In this document: positions 7,848-18,779 of the stretch, piece by piece
Position numbering within the stretch: the stretch's first letter is position 1
How the letters are laid out: every line of letters starts with the position of its first letter
NCBI RefSeq assembly: GCF_001617365.1
Contig: NZ_LVJR01000005.1
Coordinates: 1-61,451, forward strand
DNA: 61,451 nucleotides
DNA from: Rhodanobacter sp. FW104-R8
GTDB lineage: Bacteria; Pseudomonadota; Gammaproteobacteria; Xanthomonadales; Rhodanobacteraceae
Reading direction: 5' to 3'
Notes under the pieces: generated by a model
The model's input: the letters and a program-made list of their open reading frames with translations, nothing else
Database searches by the model: none
Told to the model about the DNA's origin: nothing
Program-made: the position numbers and the translations under genes

Positions 7848-9730
7848 GGCTGTTGATCCTCGCTCGGTGCGCCGCCGTGGCGCTGCTGGTATTCCAGTTC
7901 GAACTTGCGCCGCAGCAGGGCGCCGGGATCGTCCGGCACGCGCTGCAGGGCGTGGCGCAGGTCGGCCGGCAGCTTCGCCTGCGGATCGTCCTCGGCCGGC
8001 GCACCGAGCTGGTGCTCCGACGGGCGCTCGCCCGGCCTGGCCAGCGCCGCGTCCATCTGCCGCTTCAGCGCCTGCCGGGCCTGCTCCGCCTGCGCCCGCT
8101 GCTCGGCCTGCTGCTGCGCGGTCTGCGGCGCGGGCTGGTCGGCGCCGCCCGACTCCGACTTGCCCTGCCGCGATTCATCCTTGCCGGAGGGATCCTGCGA
8201 CTGCGACTTGCCGTCCTGGCCCGACTGGCCGGACGGCTCGGCGTTCTCCGCTGCGGATGACGGGTTCTTCGCATCCTGCTTGCCGGCCTTGCCCTGCTCG
8301 CCCGGCGACGACGCGTTCTTCTGGCCGTCGTGGCCCTCGTGCTGCTTCTGGTCCGACGGCTGCGGGTGCTGCCGGCGCAGCCAGTCCTCGAGCGCCTGGC
8401 GGTTCGCCCTGGCGTCGGCATTGGCCGGGTCGAGTCGCAACGCGCGGTCGTAGGCGGCGATCGCCTGCGGGTACGCGCCCTGTTTCGCCAGCGTGTTGCC
8501 CAGGTTGTACGCCGCATCGCTGCCGAGCGCCTGCGGCAGTGCCTGCGCCGCCGCGGCGTAGTCGCCGGCGCGATACGCGGCGGCGCCGCGCCAGGCGGGA
8601 TCGCGCGCAAGCTGCTGCGCGCGCTTCGCATGGCCGTGGCGCAATGCCTGCGCAGCCTGCTGGTCGGGACGCTGCCACAGGTCCTGCCATGTGGTGGCCG
8701 ACGCCGTGCCCGGCAGCAGCGGCAGCAGCACCCATGGCAGCGACAGCAGCCAGCCGCGGCGGAACGCCAGCGCCACCAGCGGCAGCAGCGGCAGCAGCAG
8801 CCAGGCGCCGCGATCCTGCCACTGGTCGCCATGCTGGCCGTCCGCCAGGGTCGCCTTCGCGTTGCGCAGTTGCGCGTGCAGCGCGTCGATATCGCCCCGA
8901 TCCGTCGTCATCGCCACGTAGCGACCGCCGCCGGCCGCCGCCAGCGCCGCCAGCGCCGCATCGTCGCGGCGGGCCAGCAGCATGCCGCCCTGCGCATCGC
9001 GCAGGAAGCCGCCGTCGGGCATGGGTACCGGGCCGCCCTGCGGCGTGCCCACGCCGAGCACGGAGACCTGCACGCCGGCCGCACGTGCCTTGCGCGCGGC
9101 CGCATCGGCGGCCGCATCGGCCTGGTCGGTGATCAGCACCAGCGAACCGCCGCCGGCCTTGCCGTCACGGACCAGCGCCGCACCGCGCTCGATCGCCGCC
9201 GCCGCGTTGTCGCCATCCACCGGCATGGTGTCCGGCGCCATCGCGTCGAGCAGGTCATCGAGGCTGTTCGCATCAGCAGTCAGTGGCGCCACCACGAACG
9301 CTTCGCCGGCGTAGCCGACCAGGGCGTTGAGGCCGTCCTGGTTGGCGTGCAGCAGGTCGCGCGCCTTGTAGCGCGCACGATCGAGCCGGCTCGGCGTCAC
9401 GTCGCGCGCCAGCATGTGCTGCGACAGCGAGATCGCCACCACCTGCACGGCACGACTGGCGTACAGCGGCTGCTCGACGCGGCTCCAGGCCGGCCCGGCC
9501 AGGGCCAGCGCGCACAGCGTCCAGCCCAGCGCGAACAGCCAGAGCGGCAGGCTGCGCCTGCCCTCCCGACCGCTCAGCAGGTGCGGCAGCAGCTCGGCGT
9601 CGACCAGCCGCGACAATTCGAGCTGCGCCGTGCTGCGCCGCGTGCCCAGCCAGCCCAGCAGCGGCAGCGCGAGCAAGGCGGCCAGCCACCACGGCCGCAG
9701 GAAATGGAACTGCTGCAGCAGCTCGCTCAT
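7844..9730 (-). CDS. BatB-BatC fusion: membrane VWA domain plus TPR protein
   Basis: This 628-residue protein joins two Bat proteins. The N-terminal half is BatB-like: two TM segments (about 13-30 and 61-80), a VWA domain to about 290 and a TM pair about 310-350. Residues 380-460 hold TPR repeats (SDAAYNLGNTLAKQGAYPQA; YDRALRLDPANADARANR), followed by a Q/S/K/G-rich low-complexity tail as in BatC. The metal site of the VWA domain is degenerate: DxSxS is expected, but residues 101-105 are SLSQH. Overlaps of 4 bp with BatA and BatD indicate coupling. A structural role without metal-dependent ligand binding is an inference. Confidence 0.88.
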   Translation of the reverse strand: MSELLQQFHFLRPWWLAALLALPLLGWLGTRRSTAQLELSRLVDAELLPHLLSGREGRRSLPLWLFALGWTLCALALAGPAWSRVEQPLYASRAVQVVAISLSQHMLARDVTPSRLDRARYKARDLLHANQDGLNALVGYAGEAFVVAPLTADANSLDDLLDAMAPDTMPVDGDNAAAAIERGAALVRDGKAGGGSLVLITDQADAAADAAARKARAAGVQVSVLGVGTPQGGPVPMPDGGFLRDAQGGMLLARRDDAALAALAAAGGGRYVAMTTDRGDIDALHAQLRNAKATLADGQHGDQWQDRGAWLLLPLLPLVALAFRRGWLLSLPWVLLPLLPGTASATTWQDLWQRPDQQAAQALRHGHAKRAQQLARDPAWRGAAAYRAGDYAAAAQALPQALGSDAAYNLGNTLAKQGAYPQAIAAYDRALRLDPANADARANRQALEDWLRRQHPQPSDQKQHEGHDGQKNASSPGEQGKAGKQDAKNPSSAAENAEPSGQSGQDGKSQSQDPSGKDESRQGKSESGGADQPAPQTAQQQAEQRAQAEQARQALKRQMDAALARPGERPSEHQLGAPAEDDPQAKLPADLRHALQRVPDDPGALLRRKFELEYQQRHGGAPSEDQQP

Positions 9731-10716
9731 GCCGACAGCCCCCGCGCGCGCGCGAAGCGGCGCGGCACGATCGCCAGCAGCAGCGCGATCGCCGCGAGCA
9801 GCGGCCAGCGGAACAGCTCGTGGCGCGGGCGCAGACTGGGGCCGCGCTGCGGCATCGGTTCCAGCGCGTCGATCGCGCGGTAGGCCTCGGCCAGCTCGCC
9901 GCTGTCGGTGGCGCGGAAGAAGCGCCCGCCGGTCTGCGTGGCGATGTCGGTGAGCATGCCGGCATCGAGGTCGGCAGAAGGATTGACCAGCTGGCTGCCG
10001 AAGAAACCGGGGATGCGCATGCGCGTGGCGCCGATGCCGATGGTGTAGATGCGCACGCCGGCGGCCTTCGCCGCGCGCGCCGCATCGCGCGGCGAGATGC
10101 TGCCGGCATTGTTGACGCCATCGGTGAGCAGCACCAGCACGCGCGCCTGCTCGGGCAGCGCGGCCAGCCGCTTCACCGCCACCGCAATGGCGTCGCCGAT
10201 CGCCGTCTCGGTGCCGGCCAGCCCCACCGCCGCGCCCTGCAGCTGCGCGCGCACGGCGCCGAGATCGTAGGTCAGCGGCGTCACCAGGAAGGCCTGGCTG
10301 CCGAACAGGACCAGGCCCATCTCGTCGCCGCCGCGGCGATCGATGAAGTCGCCGGCGATCGCCTCCACCGCGCCGAAGCGGCTGACCGGTTGCCCGGCCA
10401 GCTGCATGTCCTCGGTGCGCATGCTGCCGGACAGGTCCACCGCCAGCATCAGCCCGCGCCCGCTGCGCTGCTGCGTCTGCAGCGGGCCGATCCATTGCGG
10501 TCGCGCCGCCGCGGCCAGCAGACACAGCCAGGCCAGCGCCAGCAGCCACGGCGTGGCGCCATGCGCGCGGTTGCCGGCGACGACGGCCAGCCGCACGCCA
10601 GGCTGCGGCAGGCGCAGCGCCTGCCCCGGCGCGGCCGGGCGCAGCCAGCGCCGCAGCAGCCACGGCAGCGGCAGCAGCACGATCACCCACGGCCAGGCGA
10701 ACTCAGGCATCGGCAT
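9727..10716 (-). CDS. batA: BatA-like membrane VWA protein
   Basis: This 329-residue protein has TM segments near residues 8-22 and 54-71, a von Willebrand factor A domain and a C-terminal TM near 305-320. The metal-ion-dependent adhesion site is intact (VDLSGS, D94, S96, S98), as is the threonine region GVNNAGSISP, unlike the neighbouring BatB-like domain. It probably sits in the inner membrane with its VWA domain in the periplasm and works with MoxR and the other Bat proteins. Two starts are possible (10716 and 10710); both overlap the DUF4381 gene, and the longer is listed. Confidence 0.9.
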   Translation of the reverse strand: MPMPEFAWPWVIVLLPLPWLLRRWLRPAAPGQALRLPQPGVRLAVVAGNRAHGATPWLLALAWLCLLAAAARPQWIGPLQTQQRSGRGLMLAVDLSGSMRTEDMQLAGQPVSRFGAVEAIAGDFIDRRGGDEMGLVLFGSQAFLVTPLTYDLGAVRAQLQGAAVGLAGTETAIGDAIAVAVKRLAALPEQARVLVLLTDGVNNAGSISPRDAARAAKAAGVRIYTIGIGATRMRIPGFFGSQLVNPSADLDAGMLTDIATQTGGRFFRATDSGELAEAYRAIDALEPMPQRGPSLRPRHELFRWPLLAAIALLLAIVPRRFARARGLSA

Positions 10717-11221
10717 GCTCCGTCGCGGACGGTTTCCAGCTCGCTGGTTTCAACGCCAGCCGCAGCCACGTCCGCACGGCCGCCACGCTGGCTGCATGGT
10801 CGAACGATGCGGGGAGTCGATAGATCCGCTGGTCCAGCGCCAGCAGTTGCTGCAGCGTGGCGGCGTCGATCGGCACCCGCGCCAGCGTCTGCCGCCAGGC
10901 GTCGCCGCGTTGCCGCGCAGCCTGCGCGTCGTGCTGGCGCGCCACACGACGCAGCAACTGGTGCAGCTCGCTCGCCAACGCGGGCCCATCGCCATCGCGC
11001 CGGTGCTGCCCGGCGATCCGCTCGAGTTCATCCAGCACCTGTCGGTGCCGGTACAGCACACGGCGCCGCCGGCGCCACCACCCGATGCCGAGCAACGACA
11101 ATGCCAGCAGCAGCACCGCCAGCATCCACCAGCCCGGTGCCGGCGGCCACCAGGACGGCGCGGGCGGCAGGTGGATGTCGCGCAGCTGCGGGCCGGGCGA
11201 TGGCACGGGCGGCGGCATCAT
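10703..11221 (-). CDS. DUF4381 membrane protein of the MoxR/Bat operon
   Basis: This 172-residue protein has a proline-rich N-terminus (LRDIHLPPAPSWWPPAPGWW), one TM helix about residues 32-49, an Arg-rich stop-transfer (WWRRRRR) and a helical cytoplasmic C-terminal domain. The N-terminal motif and position between DUF58 and BatA are characteristic of DUF4381. It starts with tandem ATGs at 11221/11218, overlaps the DUF58 stop by 4 bp and overlaps BatA at its end. It is a presumed scaffold subunit of the complex; its activity is unknown. Confidence 0.85.
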   Translation of the reverse strand: MMPPPVPSPGPQLRDIHLPPAPSWWPPAPGWWMLAVLLLALSLLGIGWWRRRRRVLYRHRQVLDELERIAGQHRRDGDGPALASELHQLLRRVARQHDAQAARQRGDAWRQTLARVPIDAATLQQLLALDQRIYRLPASFDHAASVAAVRTWLRLALKPASWKPSATEHADA

Positions 11222-12149
11222 CGCGCTGTTCTCCGCGCACCGAGCAGGCTGCTGACCGCATCGAACGCATCGGCAGCGGTGTCGATGCTGTTCCAGCGCA
11301 GGCCCAGCGATTGCGCCAGCTCGCCCAGCCGCGCCGGGCCGGCGCCCAGCGCCTGCCGGAAGTCGCTGCGTTGGCGTTCGGACTGCAGCAGTACTTCGCA
11401 GCGCTCGCCGGCGTGTTCGAACGGGTAGCGCCCCGGCGGCGCCGGCGCCAGTTCGAGCGGATCGGCCACCACCAGCACGCTGACGCCGGCGTGCCGGCCC
11501 AGGTCGAGCAGGCGCTGCCGGGCCAGCGCGTCGCCGCTGAAGCCGTCGCTGACCAGCAGCACGCGGCTGGCGCCGTGCAGCACACGGCTGGCGCGGGCCA
11601 GGGCGTCGGACAACGGCTCGACCCGGTCGGACACCGGCTGCGCATCCCATTCGGCCAGCGCGCCGCACACCGCCAGCGCGCCGCGCGGCCCGGCCTGGGG
11701 CCGCAGCAGTGGGTCGCCGTGGCCGAACGCCATCACCCCGACCCGCTCGCCGGCGCGCACCGCGTACCACGCGGCGGCGGCGGCGGCGCGCGCCGCCTGC
11801 ACCGACTTGAAGCGCACGCGGGTACCGAAGCGCATGCTGGCGTGGGTGTCGAGCAGGATCAGCAGGCAGCCTTCGCGGTCCTCCTGGAACAGCTTGGTAT
11901 GCAGCTTGCCGCTGCGCGCGGTGAGCCGCCAGTCGAGCCGGCGCACGTCGTCGCCGGCCTGGTAGACGCGCGACTCGGCGTAGTCCATGCCGCGGCCGTA
12001 CAGACGGCTGGACTGCTGGCCGCTGCGCGCGGCGCGGCTGAGCAGCGGCGCCATGCGCGCGCGACCGACCCGCGCGCGCAGCGCCAGCAGCTCGGACAAG
12101 GCGACCCGGCTGCGGCCATCGCCCTCCGCACGGTGTGACGCGGCAACGT

Positions 12150-12153
<4 letters not shown>
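11218..12153 (-). CDS. DUF58 domain protein (MoxR-associated)
   Basis: This 311-residue cytoplasmic protein carries the DUF58 signature (RGMDYAESRVYQAGDDVRRL, DWRLTARSGKLHTKLFQEDRE) and then a VWA-like fold with LLDTHASMRFGTR in place of a canonical DxSxS. DUF58 proteins accompany MoxR ATPases in nearly all MoxR operons. It overlaps both MoxR (4 bp) and DUF4381 (4 bp), so it is almost certainly co-translated. No TM segments are seen. Its role is probably as an adaptor between the ATPase and the membrane VWA proteins. Confidence 0.9.
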
Positions 12154-13145
<992 letters not shown>

Positions 13146-13279
13146 GTAGGGTTCCGTGCTTGGCGTGACAACGGCCCGGCGTGCAGAGCAGGCAGGCGCG
13201 GGGTCGGGCGGCGAGCTAAAGACCATCGCCGGCGCCGGAAGTTTAGTCCGCCCGGCACCGCCCCGCCGGACGACGCAAA

Positions 13280-13306
13280 AAAAGAGGCGGCCGAAGCCGC
13301 CTCTTT
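13280..13306 (-). terminator. Rho-independent terminator of pilQ
   Basis: This is an 11-bp perfect stem (AAAGAGGCGGC / GCCGCCTCTTT) with a CGAA tetraloop. Read on the minus strand it is followed by a run of T. It lies 20 bp past the pilQ stop and ends the pilMNOPQ transcript. Confidence 0.9.
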
Positions 13307-13325
13307 CGATGCATGCGCGCCAGGC

Positions 13326-15509
13326 CTATTGCAACGAGGCGCTGAGGATGCGCGGCGTCACGAAGATCAACAGCTCGGCCTTGGTGTTCGTCCGCGAGGT
13401 CTTGCGGAACAGCACGCCGACGCCGGGGATGTCGCCCAGGCCGGGCACCTTGGTCATCGTGTTGGCCTTGTTGATCTCGTAGATGCCGCCCAGCACTACC
13501 GTCTGCCCGTTGTCGACCAGCACCGAGGTGTTGATCTCGCGGGTGTCGATGGTCGGGATCTTGCCGCTGCCCGGTGCGTCGACGTAGCCGGCGAGCGCAT
13601 CCTTCTTGACGTTGATCATCAGGTAGACGCGGTTGTCAGCGGTGATCGTCGGGGTCACCTTCAGTTCCAGTACGGCGTCCTTGAACTGCACCGTGGCGGT
13701 GCCGCTGCCGGCGCCGCTGCCCGCGCTGTTCTGGAACGTGACGTAGCCGATTTCCTGGCCCTGGCGGATCACGGCTTCCTGCTGGTTCGCGGTGATCACC
13801 CGCGGGCTGGAGATCACCTCGCCGCGACCCTCGGTCTGCGCGGCGGAGAGCTCCAGGTCGATCGCGTAGTTGGCGCCGAGGATGGCCAGGCCGAAGGTTC
13901 CGGCCGCCGGGCTGACCGGCAGGTTCACGTTGAGGCCGCCGCTGGTCACGTTGCCGCCGCCGAGGCCCGCGGTCAGGGCCGGCGTCGCCGCGGCGGCGTT
14001 CTGGAACTGGGTGTTGTTCACCCGGCCGGTGACGCCGAACTTCGTGCCCAGCTCGCGGGTGAAGTCGTCGGAGGCGACCACGATGCGCGACTCGATCAGC
14101 ACCTGCTGCACCGGCTTGTCCAGCACGGCGATCAGTTCACGCAGCTGCTTGATCTTCTCCGGCGTGTCGTTGAGCAGCAGCGTATTGGTGCGCGTGTCGA
14201 ACGACACGCTGCCGCGCGGCGACAGGAAGCCGCGTTGGGTGCTGGCGCCGCCGCCGGCGCCACCGCCGCCCTGCATGCTGCCGCTGGTCAGCAGCTTGGC
14301 GATGTCCGCCGCCTTGCCGTAGCTGATCGGCACGTAGTCGGTGACCAGTTCGGCGGTGTCCTGCGCCTTCAGCTTGGCGTCGGCCACGTCCTGCTCGTAC
14401 TTGGCCAGCTCGGCCTGCGGCGCGACCCACACCACGTTGCCGTTGCGGCGCTTGTCCAGGCTCTTGGCGCGCAGGATCACGTCCAGCGCCTGATCCCACG
14501 GCACGTTGACCAGGCGCAGCGTGACGCTGCCGCCGACGCTGTCGGAAGCGACCAGGTTGAGGCCGGAGATGTCGGCGATCAGCTGCAGCGCCGAGCGCAC
14601 CGGGATGTCCTGGAAGTTGAAGGTGACGCGCTTGCCGTTGTAGTTCGGCTCCTGGGTGAGCCGAGCCAGGCGATCGGCCGGCTTGTCCTCGGCCCTCTTC
14701 GGCGCCACTTCCACCACGTACTGGTTGGCGGTCTGGTAGGCGGAGGTCTCGACGTTGCCCTTGACCGCGATTTCCATGCGCGCGCCGCCGCCGGCGCCGG
14801 CGCGGGTGACGATGGACTGCACCGGCGTGGCGAAGTCCATCGTATCCAGGCGCTGGGCCAGGTTGGCCGGCAGGCTCGCATGGTCGATGGTGACCAGCAC
14901 CTTGTCGCCCTTGCGGGTCATGTCGGCGTTCGCGCCGCTGCCGCTGAAGTCGATCAGCACGCGGCCTTCGCCGTTCGGACCGCGACGGAAGTCGATGTTG
15001 GAGATGGCCGGGCCGTTCGAGGCCGAAGGCAGCGCCTTGGTCGGATCGATCGTGGACGCGGTGGTGACGGCCTGGCTCGCGCTGCCGTTGTCGACCGTCA
15101 GCACCAGGCTGTTGCCGTCGACCCGCGAGCGGTAGCTCGACTCGCGCATCAGCTCGACCACCACGCGGGTGCGGCCGCCGGCCGACACCGCGGACACGCC
15201 GGAGGTCGAGCCCTTGCCGATGTCCAGGTGCCGCGGCGCCGCGTTGTCGGTGTCGGAGAAATCGACCGCGATGCGCGGCGGGTTGTTCGTGGTGAAGATC
15301 TTCGGCTGCGGCACCGGGCCGCCGCCGAAGTCCATGCGCAACTCGACGCCGCCGCCGGGCAGCGCGTCGTAGCTGATGTTCTTCAGCGTGGTGGTGGCGG
15401 CCACCGCGACGCTGGCCCAGGCGGCGCCGACGATCAGCAGGCACATCGACAAGTAACGGCACGCATGGCGCATGACACGGCCCCGGACGGATTGGATATG
15501 GTTGGTCAT
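13326..15509 (-). CDS. pilQ: Type IV pilus secretin PilQ
   Basis: This 727-residue outer-membrane secretin forms the pore for the type IV pilus. A signal peptide (MCLLIVGAAWASVAVA region) is followed by AMIN domains (peptidoglycan-binding type), the STN/N1 domains (PVRSALQLIADISGLNLVA) and the C-terminal secretin beta-barrel with the signature SSPRVITANQQEAVIRQG. It is the last gene of pilMNOPQ and has its own terminator. Two N-terminal methionines are possible (15509 and 12 codons later); the first keeps a positively charged n-region. It works with PilP, which links it to the inner-membrane PilMNO ring. Confidence 0.96.
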   Translation of the reverse strand: MTNHIQSVRGRVMRHACRYLSMCLLIVGAAWASVAVAATTTLKNISYDALPGGGVELRMDFGGGPVPQPKIFTTNNPPRIAVDFSDTDNAAPRHLDIGKGSTSGVSAVSAGGRTRVVVELMRESSYRSRVDGNSLVLTVDNGSASQAVTTASTIDPTKALPSASNGPAISNIDFRRGPNGEGRVLIDFSGSGANADMTRKGDKVLVTIDHASLPANLAQRLDTMDFATPVQSIVTRAGAGGGARMEIAVKGNVETSAYQTANQYVVEVAPKRAEDKPADRLARLTQEPNYNGKRVTFNFQDIPVRSALQLIADISGLNLVASDSVGGSVTLRLVNVPWDQALDVILRAKSLDKRRNGNVVWVAPQAELAKYEQDVADAKLKAQDTAELVTDYVPISYGKAADIAKLLTSGSMQGGGGAGGGASTQRGFLSPRGSVSFDTRTNTLLLNDTPEKIKQLRELIAVLDKPVQQVLIESRIVVASDDFTRELGTKFGVTGRVNNTQFQNAAAATPALTAGLGGGNVTSGGLNVNLPVSPAAGTFGLAILGANYAIDLELSAAQTEGRGEVISSPRVITANQQEAVIRQGQEIGYVTFQNSAGSGAGSGTATVQFKDAVLELKVTPTITADNRVYLMINVKKDALAGYVDAPGSGKIPTIDTREINTSVLVDNGQTVVLGGIYEINKANTMTKVPGLGDIPGVGVLFRKTSRTNTKAELLIFVTPRILSASLQ

Positions 15510-15529
15510 TGCATCAGCCCCTGTGTTTC

Positions 15530-16075
15530 CTATTTCGCGTCGAGCGCGATGCTGGCGGGACGTTCCATCCAGCCACCATTACCGTTGGACACCAGCTCGA
15601 CCAGGTCGATGTGGTCTTCGCTGATTGCCGTGATGTGCCCGTAGTTCTGGCCCATGTACTCGTTGACATGGACACGGTGGATCACGCCACCCGGATCCTT
15701 GACCAGCACTTCCATGCCCGCACCGGTACCGACGGTGCCGACCATCTTCAGGCTGTCCAGCGCGAACAGTTCCAGCGGCTGCTTGGCCCGGTTGGCATCC
15801 GGACGCGGGCCGCTGGCGGCGTTGCTGTTGTTGTCCAGTTCGGCCGTGCTCGGGCTGAACGGATCACGCCGGTCCTGGTCGTTGTAGGTGAAGGTCTCGA
15901 AGGTCTTGATCACCGGCAGCGGCTGGATCGGCGCGCCCTTCTTGGCCTTTTCCTGCGCCACCCAGGCGCGCAGGTCGGACATGCCGCGGGTGCAGCCGGC
16001 CAGCACCAGCGCGGCACCCAGCAGCAGCGCCAGTCGCAGGATCCGGGCGGGTTTGATGGCAGCAGACTTCTTCAT
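15530..16075 (-). CDS. pilP: Type IV pilus lipoprotein PilP
   Basis: This 181-residue lipoprotein has a lipobox (LVLAGC, Cys about residue 27), a low-complexity linker and a compact C-terminal beta domain (MVGTVGTGAGMEVLVKDPGG...) that binds the periplasmic part of PilQ. The ATG at 16075 shares one base with the pilO stop (TGATG). A GTG one codon upstream (16078) is an equally possible start. It bridges inner-membrane PilN/PilO and outer-membrane PilQ. Confidence 0.93.
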   Translation of the reverse strand: MKKSAAIKPARILRLALLLGAALVLAGCTRGMSDLRAWVAQEKAKKGAPIQPLPVIKTFETFTYNDQDRRDPFSPSTAELDNNSNAASGPRPDANRAKQPLELFALDSLKMVGTVGTGAGMEVLVKDPGGVIHRVHVNEYMGQNYGHITAISEDHIDLVELVSNGNGGWMERPASIALDAK

Positions 16076-16728
16076 CACTTCGCCCCCCCGGCCTTCTTGC
16101 CCTTGCTCGCGGCGGCGCTCTCTTCGTCATCCAGGTAGCGGTAGGTCTTCACGGTGCCCTGCAGTACCAGTTGGCCGCTCGCGGTACCGTCCTTGCCCGG
16201 CGACTTCGGTGTCAGCGAGACATCGTGCAGGGTCAGGATCACCACCCGCGGCAGCGACGCCACGCCGCTGATGAACGTGCCGAACTGGTGGTAGGTGCCG
16301 GTGAAGCGCAACGCGATCGGCTTCTCCGCGTAGAAGTCCTTCGGCGTCTCCGGACCGGGCTGGAACAGGTCGCTCTCCAGGCCAGCCGCCTGCGCGGTCT
16401 GCGAGATGTCGATCAGCAGCTCGGGCATCTCGGTCTTGCTGGGCAGCTGGCGCAGCAGCTGGCGCAGCATGTCCTGCATCTCGTCGAGCTGCTGCTGCAG
16501 CGCTTCGAGGTTGACCGACTTCGCCTGCTTGGTGGAGAACTCCTGCTTGAGCTGGTCTTCCTTGCCGGCCAGGGCCTTCAGGCTGTCCTGCTGGCCGCTG
16601 ACGAAGAAATACCAGCCGACCAGCAGCACGGCGCCGAGCAGCAGCGCGGTGAAGAAGATCTTGACCGATTGCGGCCAGCCGCCGACGTTGTTGCGGTCGA
16701 GGTTCCGGATATCGTGGAGGAAACTCAT
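16075..16728 (-). CDS. pilO: Type IV pilus inner-membrane protein PilO
   Basis: This 217-residue bitopic protein has a short cytoplasmic N-terminus, one TM helix about residues 24-43, a periplasmic coiled coil rich in Q, K and E (about 48-100) and a ferredoxin-like C-terminal domain. It heterodimerises with PilN. The start has a good GGGAGG Shine-Dalgarno, and it overlaps pilN by 4 bp. The C-terminal tail is lysine-rich (SKGKKAGGAK). Confidence 0.93.
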   Translation of the reverse strand: MSFLHDIRNLDRNNVGGWPQSVKIFFTALLLGAVLLVGWYFFVSGQQDSLKALAGKEDQLKQEFSTKQAKSVNLEALQQQLDEMQDMLRQLLRQLPSKTEMPELLIDISQTAQAAGLESDLFQPGPETPKDFYAEKPIALRFTGTYHQFGTFISGVASLPRVVILTLHDVSLTPKSPGKDGTASGQLVLQGTVKTYRYLDDEESAAASKGKKAGGAK

Positions 16729-17464
16729 GATCCGGCACCTCCCTTGGCGGCGGCCGCACTCACCGGCTTGGCTTCCGTCGCGGGCGCCGCCGTCGTGGCC
16801 GGCTTCGCCGGCGCGACGACGGCCTTCGCCGCTGCGGCGACCGAGGCCGGCACCGCGGGAGCCGCGCCGGAACTGCTGCCGGCCGGCAGCACCGGGGTCT
16901 TGCCGGCGTCGTTCTCGTCGGCCTTCGGCTTGTTCAGCAATACGTTCAGGCCGAACACGTACGGCATGCGGCTGCCGTTATGGGTGTTTTCGGTCTTGCG
17001 CAGGTCGGCATGCCCCATCCACGGTGAGCCCTCGATGTTGCGCATGTATTCGGCGACGCTGGCGTTGGACTGGGCCACGCCGTCGAGCGACATCGACTGG
17101 CCGTTCTGCTTCAGTCCGCTCAGCCGGGCGCTGGCCGGGATCGTCTTCACCAGCTCGTCGAACAGGTGCACCATCTGCGAGCGGTCGGCCTGCAGCTGCT
17201 CGATGATCTGCTTGCGCGCCAGCAGGTGCTCGCGCACCTTTTCCAGATCCTTGATCTTCGCGATGCGCACGTCGAGCTGCTTGATCTCGGTCTGCAGGTA
17301 CGTGTTGCGCTCGTTCTGGTTGTCGATGCGCTGGTCCATCCAGAAGATCCACAGCAGCAGCACGCCAAGGCCCACCACGAAGGCGGCGGCGAGCTGCATG
17401 TAGAACTCGCGCTCGCGCTGCTTGCGGCGCTCGGCGCGCCACGGAAGTAGATTGACGTGTGCCA

Positions 17465-17465
<1 letters not shown>
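16725..17465 (-). CDS. pilN: Type IV pilus inner-membrane protein PilN
   Basis: This 246-residue protein has the conserved N-terminal motif MAHVNLLPWR that docks into the groove of PilM, then a TM helix about 24-44, a coiled coil and a ferredoxin-like domain. An Ala/Pro/Val-rich tail of about 60 residues (from NKPKADEN on) is longer than in many homologues and looks disordered. Its ATG overlaps the pilM stop by one base (TGATG). Confidence 0.93.
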
Positions 17466-18611
<1,146 letters not shown>

Positions 18612-18779
18612 CGGCCTACAGGAACTTTCTCAAGTAATTGGCGTGATGTCGGCCACATTTGCGCCATCGGCCCTGCGCTGGCCCGACCCTTGCTTTGGCG
18701 GATCACGCCTCAGTGCGGCAAATACTGCTACATCTATACTCCGCCATGTTTTGACTCAGGTCTCGCTATCCCCCACACC

